This document shows, piece by piece, positions 18,629-26,808 of a stretch of 60,923 nt of DNA; positions within the stretch are counted from its first letter, which is position 1; each line of letters opens with the position of its first letter. The stretch covers positions 78,291 to 139,213 of the forward strand of contig JAJZNW010000032.1 in NCBI GenBank assembly GCA_021811615.1, read 5' to 3'. Made by a program: the position numbers and the translations under genes. This DNA is from Bacteroidota bacterium. Lineage in GTDB: Bacteria; Bacteroidota; Ignavibacteria; Kryptoniales; JAKASW01. The notes beneath the pieces are model-generated. The model made no database searches and was not told the origin of the DNA. It saw only the letters and a list, made by a program, of their open reading frames with translations.

Positions 18629-20323
18629 TTAGAAAGGCCTCGCTACGCGGATGCCGAATGTCGGGGGAGCGCTGATGTCGGTTCTCCAGGCAAGGAATAT
18701 CCTGAAACTTCCGGAGCCATTGCCGAGGCCGACTCCATAGTCGGACTTAAGTCCGCTCAGTTTCATCAGCTCCCAGCCGCTGGTCATTCCAACCGTGCCA
18801 GCATCCTGCACTTCTCCGGCGTCGCTGAAGAGTATAAGCGTCACGGTGTTCAGCGGGAAGAAGTGCGAACGCTTAAACAACTCCGGACTCAGCAGAAGCT
18901 CAGCATTGAACAGCACGAGCCTGTTGCCCGTGAATTCCTTATACGGGAAAGCATTGAGAGTATTGAAGCCACCAATCTGGTAGGTGCGCTGAGGCGGCAA
19001 GAGTCCACGCGAAGTGCCGCCCACCAACCTCATGTTCAGCTGTACGCCCCTGAAGAGAGGCTGGTACCTAACGATGTTCGCCGTCAACATTGAAAAGTCA
19101 AACGCGCCGCTCAAAGTGGTCTCGCCTCGCAATCCCGCAAGCCAGCCGATGCGTTTAGAGTCCCCCCTGTACTCGCGGTGCTGCAGGTCGATAACGACAC
19201 TTCTCATCCACCCGTCCGTGACGGGAGGGTTAGGGCGGAACGATTTATGTCCGCCGAAGATCGACCAGTTTGTCATGTCGGACAATGAAGAGTACTTGTC
19301 GACGTCGAAGCTCACCTTCACCCTGGAATTCATATCGTAGTATTGAGCTACATGGACCGACATCCCGTCTCTGGAGAAGTAGTCCATGAAATCTTCTTTT
19401 GCGAGGATGGAGTAAAGTGAATTTTCCTTCGGGCCAATGATCCAGTAATCCTTCGAGTCGGTCAAAGAATGAGCCTCGATGCCCACTTCGAATCTGTCGC
19501 GGTTTCCGAACCATTTGTCCAGTCCGACCTGGTATCGCCACTTATGCAGGGCAAACGCGTACCCGACGAATCCAAAGGGTGAGAAGCTTTCCGCGCCGCT
19601 CCAATAATATTGCCTGCGCTGTCCAATTCCGAGAAAGAGTCCGTCGACTCGGTTATAGTTGGCGGCCAGCCTGTCGAAGAGAAAGTTCGGCTTTGCCCAT
19701 ATATCGGGATTATTCAGGAAGTGCAATTTCTCGGTCAGGTCGCGCCTCATTTCAAGGTCGGCACCGCCGCGTTCGATGATGTTCCCTGACACCTCAGCGT
19801 TACGACTGACATGGGCCCTGCCGTTCACTACGATTACGTCCCCGGTAACTTTTGCGCCGCCCCTGACATAGGCATTACCGTTCACGACCACGATGCTGCC
19901 GTTGAGTGTACCATGAATAAACGCATCACCGTTCAGGACCTTGACATCATGGTCGACGACCTGATTATCGGAGATAGTGTAGTCGCCATTTTCGACCTGG
20001 GGGTTCTTCAAATCGTAGACACTCGCAGCATCATCCGCAAGACGCGAGGCAGTCTGCGTGAGATGCGTAAGTTGTTCACCGATAGCGGTCATCTCCTGAG
20101 AAAGCTTCTCGAGCTCGAGCCTGTCCGATTCCGTGAAGTGCTTCGTCGAATCGGTGCGTTCCTTGAGCAGCATATAGGATTTCTCTATCCCGCGCATTTG
20201 CGCCCTGAGCGAGTCGATGATTCCGCCCTGAACCGATGAAGAGGAGTCGGCCTCCTGAGCGGACGCCGGAGTAATAGCAGCTAGCAGAGTGAATGACATG
20301 AGAAGCGGTAGCAGCCATTTCAT
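18629..20323 (-). CDS. Outer-membrane barrel protein with coiled-coil and bactofilin-like N-terminal domain
   Basis: 564 residues. Signal peptide 1-22; predicted coiled coil about 33-95 (heptad-like Leu/Lys/Glu); bactofilin/polymer-forming-like beta-helix about 115-185, seen as repeated short turns 'VLNGDAFIHGTLNGS', 'VVNGNAYVRGGAKVTGD', 'VVNGRAHVSRNAEVSGN'. From about 200 to the end comes a surface-antigen/BamA-TamA-type barrel with alternating strands, the block 'GGFNTLNAFPYKEFTGNRL', and a terminal phenylalanine typical of beta-barrel assembly. I infer an outer-membrane protein whose periplasmic part could self-assemble or bind the wall. Function unknown. It lies 58 bases after mqnA on the same strand. 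Confidence 0.75.
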   Translation of the reverse strand: MKWLLPLLMSFTLLAAITPASAQEADSSSSVQGGIIDSLRAQMRGIEKSYMLLKERTDSTKHFTESDRLELEKLSQEMTAIGEQLTHLTQTASRLADDAASVYDLKNPQVENGDYTISDNQVVDHDVKVLNGDAFIHGTLNGSIVVVNGNAYVRGGAKVTGDVIVVNGRAHVSRNAEVSGNIIERGGADLEMRRDLTEKLHFLNNPDIWAKPNFLFDRLAANYNRVDGLFLGIGQRRQYYWSGAESFSPFGFVGYAFALHKWRYQVGLDKWFGNRDRFEVGIEAHSLTDSKDYWIIGPKENSLYSILAKEDFMDYFSRDGMSVHVAQYYDMNSRVKVSFDVDKYSSLSDMTNWSIFGGHKSFRPNPPVTDGWMRSVVIDLQHREYRGDSKRIGWLAGLRGETTLSGAFDFSMLTANIVRYQPLFRGVQLNMRLVGGTSRGLLPPQRTYQIGGFNTLNAFPYKEFTGNRLVLFNAELLLSPELFKRSHFFPLNTVTLILFSDAGEVQDAGTVGMTSGWELMKLSGLKSDYGVGLGNGSGSFRIFLAWRTDISAPPTFGIRVARPF

Positions 20324-20381
20324 TTCAAAAGCTCCTTTTTCTCAGGGAATCTACGAAATCGAACGATTTTGTTACAAACTG

Positions 20382-21239
20382 CTAATTGTGCGAAGAAGAC
20401 TCCTCGGCAGGCGACTCAAGGGGGTAGAAATTGACGAGCGGCATATATTCGAGAGCCCCGTGGTAGTAAGCCATCTCGAAATATTGTCTCATACCGGCGA
20501 TCTCCTCTTCACCGAGATCGAATTGAATGTTTTCGGTGAGATAGGATTTAACCAGCGTGAAATCGGCATTGTATTCAGCCGCTGCGGCCCGACAGACCGC
20601 GTCAATATTGTCCAGCCCCAGGTTCTTTGATGAGATAATTGCCTGTGTATCGTCGAGATTGATGGCTCCGTTCCTTCCCGCCCAGACTGCGAAAACGAAC
20701 GGAAGGCCTGTCATGTCGCGCCACTCTTCCGCCAGGTCGAGATAATTCACGCCAGCAGTCTCGGTCTTGAAGAGTGCAGCATCTCCAATAACCAGAGCCG
20801 CATCTGCGGAGGCGAGCATCTTATTTACATCGGGAAGTGCTGCGATGAATTCGGGTTTTGTCTCGTATCTCTCCGCGAGTATGATCTTCGTGAGCACGAC
20901 GGAGGTCATCGAGCTGATGTCAAGCGCAACGGTTCGGATGCTCTTCAAATCCTTGTTGAAATAGAGGCGGATGCTGTTCACTTCGCCGTGGGCAACGATT
21001 CCGCATGCCGGTACAATTCTCAGTGTGGGACTATTCCTGGCGTAAGCGATGCTTGGAATCAAGGCAACGTCGAGTTTACCCGCATTCAACTCGACCGCGA
21101 GTGCAGACGGTATCGCTTTCACAAGCTCGAAGTTGTGGGGAAACAGATTATTCTCGATACCGTAGATGAGCGGTTTCGTGTTTAAAAAACTAACCGCGCC
21201 CAGACGTTTCTTCGGAATGCGATCTTTTGGACCTGCCAT
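20382..21239 (-). CDS. mqnA: Menaquinone biosynthesis protein MqnA (chorismate dehydratase)
   Basis: 285 residues with the MqnA/MqnD periplasmic-binding-like fold: 'LGAVSFLNTKPLIYGIEN', 'LNAGKLDVALIPSIAYAR', 'DISSMTSVVLTKIIL', 'LVIGDAALF', 'WRDMTGLPFVFAVWAGR'. MqnA dehydrates chorismate to 3-enolpyruvylbenzoate, the first step of the futalosine menaquinone pathway. It follows mqnE by 31 bases, and AAGGTGAAG precedes its ATG. The neighbouring gene supports MqnA over the similar MqnD. Confidence 0.9.
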   Translation of the reverse strand: MAGPKDRIPKKRLGAVSFLNTKPLIYGIENNLFPHNFELVKAIPSALAVELNAGKLDVALIPSIAYARNSPTLRIVPACGIVAHGEVNSIRLYFNKDLKSIRTVALDISSMTSVVLTKIILAERYETKPEFIAALPDVNKMLASADAALVIGDAALFKTETAGVNYLDLAEEWRDMTGLPFVFAVWAGRNGAINLDDTQAIISSKNLGLDNIDAVCRAAAAEYNADFTLVKSYLTENIQFDLGEEEIAGMRQYFEMAYYHGALEYMPLVNFYPLESPAEESSSHN

Positions 21240-21270
21240 TTCTTCACCTTCATTTTTCCGGGCTTTTGGC

Positions 21271-22368
21271 TCAGGAAAAGCTTTCTAATGTATGATACAG
21301 GGCATCGCGCTCGATCGGGATTCTTCCTGCATCCTTGATGAGCTTGACAAGCTGGCGTTTCGTGAGGGCAGTTTCGGTGGAAGCGCCCGCCATCCTGAAG
21401 ACGCGCTCATCACGCACGGTGCCATCAAGATCGTCGGCGCCGAAGCCGAGACTTATCTGTGCCACTTTCGGCCCCATGGAGATCCAGTACGCCTTGATAT
21501 GCGGGAAGTTATCCAGCATGAGGCGGCTGACGGCGATACTTTTCAGGTTATCGACGCCGGTAGCCCACTGAGTGGAGTCTTCAATGTGAGGATGATAGGC
21601 GAGAGGGATGAACGCGAAGAAGCCCTTGGTTTCATCCTGAACTTCACGAAGACGAATGAGGTGGTCCACTCTCTCCTCGATAGTCTCCATATGCCCGTAG
21701 AGCATGGTGGCATTTGAAGGGATCCCGAGTCTGTGCGCGGTCTTGATCACGCCTATCCACTGATCTGCGCCGATTTTGTCGGCAAACATTTTTGCGCGGA
21801 CGCGGTCGCTGAATATTTCCGCACCGCCTCCCGGCATCGCGTCCAATCCTGCTTCCTTCAGATCGAGCAGGACTCTCTCGACCGAGAGGCCATACAGTCT
21901 GGCAAAGAAGTCGATTTCGACAGCCGTGAATGCCTTGATGTGAATTCTCGGATCAATCTTCTTTATCCCGCGGAGAAGATTCAGGTAATAGTCATACGGC
22001 AGACCGTTGTGCAGGCCGCCGACCATGTGCATCTCCGTGATATTATCCTTATCGTCCTCGACGGTTTTGAAGATGTCGTCGAGGCTCATCAAAAACGCTC
22101 CGTCCTGTCCTTCCTTGCGGTAGAACGAGCAGAACTTGCAGTCGAGTTCGCAGATATTGGAATAATTCAGATAATAGTTTTTGACGAAATAAGTTCTCGA
22201 CCCGTTCAGCCTCTCGCGTACCATGTTAGCCATGTACCCGAGAGCAAGCAGGTTGTTAGTCTTATAGAGCCTGATTCCGTCCTCGCGGGACAGCCTCTCG
22301 CCAGAAACTACTTTTTGCCGAACATCCTCTAGGCCGGTAAACGCGTCGATTTCCTGCAGCTCAAGCAT
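21271..22368 (-). CDS. mqnE: Aminofutalosine synthase MqnE (radical SAM)
   Basis: About 365 residues from the ATG at 22368, chosen because AGGAGAG lies just upstream and conserved sequence begins there. The longer open frame runs back through rplS in another frame. Radical-SAM cluster ligands are Cys73, Cys77 and Cys80 (CxxxCxxC in 'CELDCKFC'). Family blocks 'EMHMVGGLHNGLPYDYYL', 'HIKAFTAVEIDFFAR', 'PGGGAEIF' and 'ATMLYGHMETIEERV' favour MqnE over MqnC. It adds adenosine to the MqnA product to make aminofutalosine. Co-directional with mqnA and the ribosomal block. Confidence 0.92.
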   Translation of the reverse strand: MLELQEIDAFTGLEDVRQKVVSGERLSREDGIRLYKTNNLLALGYMANMVRERLNGSRTYFVKNYYLNYSNICELDCKFCSFYRKEGQDGAFLMSLDDIFKTVEDDKDNITEMHMVGGLHNGLPYDYYLNLLRGIKKIDPRIHIKAFTAVEIDFFARLYGLSVERVLLDLKEAGLDAMPGGGAEIFSDRVRAKMFADKIGADQWIGVIKTAHRLGIPSNATMLYGHMETIEERVDHLIRLREVQDETKGFFAFIPLAYHPHIEDSTQWATGVDNLKSIAVSRLMLDNFPHIKAYWISMGPKVAQISLGFGADDLDGTVRDERVFRMAGASTETALTKRQLVKLIKDAGRIPIERDALYHTLESFS

Positions 22369-22459
22369 CTCTCTCCTGTCTCTCCTGGCTGATGCGCCCT
22401 GCTTCCCCGCTCCTTGAGACGGGTGGAAACGGCGGTGGCGACCAGCTTGATAAAAATTG

Positions 22460-22798
22460 TTAGGTAGTCTTCTGTCGAACCGCTTTGCTGGCAAGATCCC
22501 TGAGATAGAAAAGCTTTGCGCGTCTGACTTTTCCGCCTCTGACAAGCTCGATCTTCGCTATGCGCGGTGAATGAATCGGGAAGATTCTTTCCACTCCGAC
22601 GCCGTTCGAGATTTTCCTGACAGTGAAGGTCTCTTTCAGACCCGCGCCGCGGCGGCTGATGACGATGCCTTCAAAGTCCTGAATGCGTTCCTTGTCACCT
22701 TCCACGACGCGGAAGTGAACGTTGACGGTATCACCCGGTTTAAAATTCGGCAGGTCCGTCTTGATGTGTGCTGCTTCAACCAACGAGATTTTGTTCAT
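22460..22798 (-). CDS. rplS: 50S ribosomal protein L19
   Basis: 112 residues, normal length. Recognised from '[29 protein letters not shown]', '[23 protein letters not shown]' and '[12 protein letters not shown]'. L19 sits at the 30S-50S interface. Follows trmD by 18 bases in the conserved rpsP-rimM-trmD-rplS order. Confidence 0.97.
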   Translation of the reverse strand: MNKISLVEAAHIKTDLPNFKPGDTVNVHFRVVEGDKERIQDFEGIVISRRGAGLKETFTVRKISNGVGVERIFPIHSPRIAKIELVRGGKVRRAKLFYLRDLASKAVRQKTT

Positions 22799-22816
22799 TT
22801 TTAGTTCTCCATTTTC

Positions 22817-23539
22817 TCAAAACTTTTGGGCCTGCGCCTTTCCCGCGCCGGACTCCGAATAATATTTTTCCAACAGATCGGGCCTACGCCTCGATGTTCT
22901 CTCGATACTTTTCTGCTCGCGCCATTTCCCGACTTCTTCGTGATTTCCGCCGAGGAGTACGTCCGGCACTTTCATTCCCCTGAACTCCGCCGGGCGCGTG
23001 TACTGCGGCGAATCGAGAAGGCCGGTCTGAAACGAATCGTTAAGCGCACTCTCGCTGTCTCCGAGAGCGCCGGGAAGAAGTCTTACAACGGCATCTATGA
23101 CCGTCAGCGCCGCGATTTCTCCTCCCGTGAGGACATAATCTCCCACTGAAATCTCGCGAGTGATCAATCTCTCCCTTATTCGCTCATCGACGCCTTTATA
23201 GTGGCCGCATATGAAGAGAAGATTGTTCTCTAACGAAAGCATGTTCGCAGTTTTTTGAGTGAACGTGTCGCCGTCAGCTGCAAGGAGGACCACATCGTCG
23301 TATGCCCGTTCCGACAGCAGTATTTCGACGGCTTCAAACACAGGCTCCGGCTTAAGGACCATTCCCGCTCCGCCGCCGTAAGGTGAATCGTCCACAGTCT
23401 TGTGTTTATCGTGAGCGAAGTCTCTGAGATCATGTACGACGATATCCACGACATTTCTTTCCTGGGCCTTCCTCAGCATGCTCTCGCCGAGAGGGCTCTC
23501 CAGCATTTTAGGAAAGGCCGTGATGATATCGATCCTCAA
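22817..23539 (-). CDS. trmD: tRNA (guanine-N1)-methyltransferase TrmD
   Basis: 240 residues. SPOUT methyltransferase with 'MRIDIITAFPKMLESPLGESMLRKA', the 'DDSPYGGGAGMVLKPEP' loop, the knot region 'LLFICGHYKGVDERI' and 'EISVGDYVLTGGEIAALTVIDAVVRLLPGALG'. Methylates G37 next to the anticodon in tRNAs with G36, preventing frameshifting. Overlaps rimM by 4 bases (ATGA). Confidence 0.97.
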   Translation of the reverse strand: MRIDIITAFPKMLESPLGESMLRKAQERNVVDIVVHDLRDFAHDKHKTVDDSPYGGGAGMVLKPEPVFEAVEILLSERAYDDVVLLAADGDTFTQKTANMLSLENNLLFICGHYKGVDERIRERLITREISVGDYVLTGGEIAALTVIDAVVRLLPGALGDSESALNDSFQTGLLDSPQYTRPAEFRGMKVPDVLLGGNHEEVGKWREQKSIERTSRRRPDLLEKYYSESGAGKAQAQKF

Positions 23540-24087
23540 TGCAGATGCTCCCGATTCCGGCCTGAATCTTCAGTGAGACCGTCGATCAGTTCGACCGTGA
23601 TTTCTCTCGATGTTTCGTCGACTTTCTTCACGAAAGCGTTCACAAAGGGGATATTGATCTCTTTTCCATCCACGGAGCTGATCAGAAGAATACTCTGCTT
23701 CAAATTCGACAGAACGTTTTCAACATTGCCGAGTCTTTCACCGGCAGCATTCACCACATTCATCCCTATAAGTGAATCGACAAAGTACGTCCCCTCAGGA
23801 GGAGCAACTCTCTCCGATTCGCTTACGAGTATCTCTGAGCCGAGGAAAGAGGCGGCATCGTCGTAAGAATCGACACCCTTCAATTTCATTACAGCATAGT
23901 TTTTCACAAATTCGCTCTTTTCGAGTTTCATTCTCACTGGGTCCACGGCATCAGGCTTCCGGACAAAGACCTCGAGGAGTCCGTTATATCTATCGGGAAA
24001 ATCACTCATGGCCTCGATCTTAAGGTCACCTTTATTCCCGCGCACTTTTCTAGCCACACCTATAAGAACCAGTTCGTCCACGTTCAA
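23536..24087 (-). CDS. rimM: Ribosome maturation factor RimM
   Basis: 183 residues with the N-terminal barrel ('LIGVARKVRGNKGDLKIEAMSDFPDRY') and the C-terminal PRC-like barrel ('YFVDSLIGMNVVNAAGERLGNVENVL', 'EINIPFVNAFVKKVD'). Assists 16S rRNA processing and 30S head assembly. Its stop overlaps the trmD start, and the khpA gene lies about 100 bases upstream. Confidence 0.95.
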   Translation of the reverse strand: MNVDELVLIGVARKVRGNKGDLKIEAMSDFPDRYNGLLEVFVRKPDAVDPVRMKLEKSEFVKNYAVMKLKGVDSYDDAASFLGSEILVSESERVAPPEGTYFVDSLIGMNVVNAAGERLGNVENVLSNLKQSILLISSVDGKEINIPFVNAFVKKVDETSREITVELIDGLTEDSGRNREHLH

Positions 24088-24189
24088 ACTTTCTTAAGAC
24101 AAGCAGTCCCTCTTCCGAGAGTGAGCCGGATTTTCGGCTTCCCGCGGACCCGGGGAGTAAACCTGAGGATTGAGTTCTGCGCGGGGGAA

Positions 24190-24426
24190 CTACTTGTCGA
24201 CGATCTCCAGAATCGCGCGTTTACCTTCTCTCGCGGCAACGGCACTCAGCAATGTTCGGATGGCGTTGGCAGTTCTTCCTTTTCGACCGATCACCTTGCC
24301 TACATCCTCAGGATCGACCTTGAGTTCAAAGATTACCTTATTGGCCTCTTTTTCCTCTTCGGTCAACTCAACGCTATCAGGTTTGTCCACCAGTTTTCTA
24401 ACCACATAATCAACGAAGTCATGCAT
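24190..24426 (-). CDS. khpA: KH-domain RNA-binding protein KhpA
   Basis: 78 residues forming a single KH domain with the GxxG loop in 'VGKVIGRKGRTANAIRTLL'; starts 'MHDFVDYVVRKLVDKPD'. The position between rpsP and rimM is the classic location for this small RNA-binding protein (also called YlqC). AGGAGG lies close before the ATG. It binds RNA and in other bacteria acts with KhpB/Jag in cell-shape control. Confidence 0.93.
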   Translation of the reverse strand: MHDFVDYVVRKLVDKPDSVELTEEEKEANKVIFELKVDPEDVGKVIGRKGRTANAIRTLLSAVAAREGKRAILEIVDK

Positions 24427-24464
24427 TGCGGACCTCCTTTTCCTACTCGTTGGCGGTCCTCAAA

Positions 24465-24564
24465 GAGACTGAAACCGCGAACGAGTCTCACATGAGCCTG
24501 ATAACCGTCCGTCCGCCGATGGCGGACGAACCGCCTTAGTTACTCTCCCGAAAGAAGCGGGAGA
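24465..24564 (-). promoter_or_regulatory. Three tandem hairpins in the rpsP-khpA gap
   Basis: The 253-base gap between rpsP and khpA holds three perfect inverted repeats: GAGACT/AGTCTC (24465-24470 with 24484-24489), GTCCGCC/GGCGGAC (24511-24517 with 24521-24527) and TCTCCCG/CGGGAGA (24544-24550 with 24558-24564). None has a clear T-run on the minus strand. They may tune expression of downstream genes relative to rpsP, or be dispersed repeats; no coding signal is seen here. Confidence 0.4.
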
Positions 24565-24679
24565 ACATTAGCTGAAGCTTCGCCGGTACAGCGTCACGTC
24601 GGCCCTTTTCCTGAAGATGCTCTCCGAGGCGACGTGAGACGACGGGCTTCGACTAAACTCAAAGTTCCGAGGATTGATC

Positions 24680-25132
24680 CTAGGCGGGCGGGTTGTCTGC
24701 CGGTGCCTGTGCAGCTGCAGCCTCTGCTCCAACTGCGGGCGGTGCCGCCTTCTTTGCCTTCCTGGATGCCCTGCGGCGCTGCTTGCGCGCAGCCTCACGA
24801 GCGAGCTTGCCTTCCTGACTCGCCTGCCATTCGGCCAGCTTCTGTGCAACGGCAGACTCGTCCAAGCCTTTCTTCATCAGGTACCACTTGTACCACAAAC
24901 CTGTTTTACGAAGCAGACTACGGACAGTATCGGTCGGGAGCGCTCCGCGTTTCAGCCACTTGAAAGCTTTTTGCTCGTCAAACCTGATTTCAGCAGGGTT
25001 CTTCAATGGATTGTATGTTCCAACAGTCTCCAGAAATCGACCATCGCGCGGAAATCTCGAATCCGCCGCAACCACTTTGTAAGATGGTTGGTTCTTCCTT
25101 CCTGTCTTTCGTAGTCTTAACCTTACCGCCAA
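24680..25132 (-). CDS. rpsP: 30S ribosomal protein S16 with Ala-rich tail
   Basis: 150 residues. The first 85 or so are standard S16 ('AVRLRLRKTGRKNQPSYKVV', 'RDGRFLETVGTYNPL', 'WLKRGALPTDTVRSLL'). The rest is a low-complexity tail rich in Ala, Lys and Gln ('AAPPAVGAEAAAAQAPAD'), longer than in most bacteria but known as a variable extension in some FCB members. S16 is needed for 30S assembly. Lies about 100 bases downstream of ffh. Confidence 0.95.
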   Translation of the reverse strand: MAVRLRLRKTGRKNQPSYKVVAADSRFPRDGRFLETVGTYNPLKNPAEIRFDEQKAFKWLKRGALPTDTVRSLLRKTGLWYKWYLMKKGLDESAVAQKLAEWQASQEGKLAREAARKQRRRASRKAKKAAPPAVGAEAAAAQAPADNPPA

Positions 25133-25229
25133 ATTATCCTCCGGATTTTTTAAAGTAGCGTCAAAATTGTAACAAATTCACTTGCGCCGCGATCATCGCA
25201 ATACGCTGATTTCATCACCATACTTTCGC

Positions 25230-26558
25230 TCATCTAAAGCGCATGTTCGCCAATGCAGCCGCCCGACCGAGCTTCCCTTTCGAAAGGGTCTTGAACATCT
25301 TTTGCATTTCGGCGAACTGTTTTAAAAGCCTGTTTATTTCCTGAACCGATGTGCCGCTTCCTGCCGCGATTCTTTTTCTCCGCCTTCCATCTATGATGTG
25401 AGGTTTGTCTCTCTCGGAAATAGTCATCGAGTTAATGATCGCTTCGATCCTGACCAGGGCCTTATCGTCGATGGTCGCATTCCGCATCGCGCTGGACACT
25501 CCAGGTATCATCGAGAGCACATCCTGGAGCGGTCCCATCTTCTTGATCTGCTTGAGCTGGTCTCTGAAATCCTCAAGCGTGAACTCGTTGCGTCGCAGCC
25601 TCTGTTCAAGCTTCTCAGCCTTCTTCTCGTCGACCTGTTCCTGAACTTTCTCGACAAGTGTGACCACATCGCCCATACCGAGTATTCGGGAAGCCATCCT
25701 GTCCGGGTGGAAAATCTCGAGCTGGTCGAGCTTCTCGCCGAGACTCACGAACTTGATCGGCTTCTGAACGACGGATCTTATGGAGAGTGCAGCTCCACCT
25801 CGCGCGTCACCATCGAGCTTCGTCAGAACGACCCCGTTGAAGTCGAGGCGTTTGTTGAATTCCTGCGCCGTGTTTACGGCGTCCTGACCTGTCATCGAGT
25901 CGACGACGAACAGTATCTGGTGCGGCTTAACTGAGGAGCGGACACTTTCTGCCTCCGCCATCATTTCCTCGTCGACGTGCAAGCGGCCCGCGGTATCGAT
26001 GATGGCAATATCACGGGCGTTCTTCCTTGCGTAGTCGATCGATTTCGATGCGATGTCGACGGCAGTAGCTCCGCGTTCGAGAAATACCGGGACACCAATT
26101 TGTTGGCCGAGTGTTTCGAGCTGGTCAATGGCTGCGGGCCGGTGAACGTCGCAAGCGACGAGGAGCGGATATCTCCCCTTCGACTTAAGATGGTTTGCGA
26201 GCTTCGCGGCGAATGTCGTCTTTCCTGAGCCCTGTAATCCCGCAATCATCACGACTGTGGGAATATCCTGACTTAACTCGAGCTCACTTGTCGTACCACC
26301 CAGCAGCTGGACGAGTTCATCATAAACAATTTTGACGAACACCTGGCCAGGATTGAGACTCTTTACGACATCTTTGCCGATGGCCTTCTTCTGGACCTCT
26401 TCCGTGAACTGGCGTGCGACCTTGTAATTGACATCGCCCTCTAGAAGCGCACGTCGCACTTCACGCACCGCATCGGATACGTTCTCCTCTGAGATGCGCG
26501 CCTGTCCACTCAGCCGGTGGAAAATGTCTTCGAATTTCTCTGAAATCTGTTCAAACAT
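25230..26558 (-). CDS. ffh: Signal recognition particle protein Ffh
   Basis: 442 residues. N domain 1-90, GTPase G domain with P-loop 'GLQGSGKTT', 'DTAGRLHVDEEMM', 'LTKLDGDARGG', and a C-terminal M domain with methionine-rich helices ('LSMIPGVSSAMRN', 'RRKRIAAGSGTSVQEINRLLKQFAEMQKM'). Binds 4.5S RNA and signal sequences and docks with FtsY for co-translational membrane targeting. It heads the ribosomal/tRNA-modification block on this strand. Confidence 0.97.
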   Translation of the reverse strand: MFEQISEKFEDIFHRLSGQARISEENVSDAVREVRRALLEGDVNYKVARQFTEEVQKKAIGKDVVKSLNPGQVFVKIVYDELVQLLGGTTSELELSQDIPTVVMIAGLQGSGKTTFAAKLANHLKSKGRYPLLVACDVHRPAAIDQLETLGQQIGVPVFLERGATAVDIASKSIDYARKNARDIAIIDTAGRLHVDEEMMAEAESVRSSVKPHQILFVVDSMTGQDAVNTAQEFNKRLDFNGVVLTKLDGDARGGAALSIRSVVQKPIKFVSLGEKLDQLEIFHPDRMASRILGMGDVVTLVEKVQEQVDEKKAEKLEQRLRRNEFTLEDFRDQLKQIKKMGPLQDVLSMIPGVSSAMRNATIDDKALVRIEAIINSMTISERDKPHIIDGRRRKRIAAGSGTSVQEINRLLKQFAEMQKMFKTLSKGKLGRAAALANMRFR

Positions 26559-26678
26559 GCGACAAAAGGTTCAATTTTTGCCTGAAAATTTACGCAAAAT
26601 AGGAGACTGTTGCAAATTTGAAGGCTACGGATGAGCGGGGACCGACTTTAAATACCGGCAGCATAAATTGAAGAAACT

Positions 26679-26702
26679 GGCGGAGGCAGTACTGTCTCCG
26701 CC
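26679..26702 (-). terminator. Probable terminator downstream of pckA
   Basis: GGCGGAG and CTCCGCC form a stem around AGTACT-containing sequence. Read on the minus strand it is followed by AGTTTCTTCAATTT, moderately T-rich. It lies about 105 bases after the pckA stop and ahead of ffh, a sensible place to end the aminotransferase-pckA transcript. Confidence 0.6.
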
Positions 26703-26808
26703 GGAAAAGTAATTCAGCAGCCCTGTTCACACACACCCGGCTGAAAGTTGGAAGAGTTCGCAGGTCCGACGAATTAGCCGATTACAGGTTTCGGTTTTGT
26801 CTGAATGA

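Noticed and set aside
22369..22545. N-terminal extension of the mqnE frame
   Set aside because: It overlaps the end of rplS in another frame, and conserved MqnE sequence with a good ribosome site begins at 22368.
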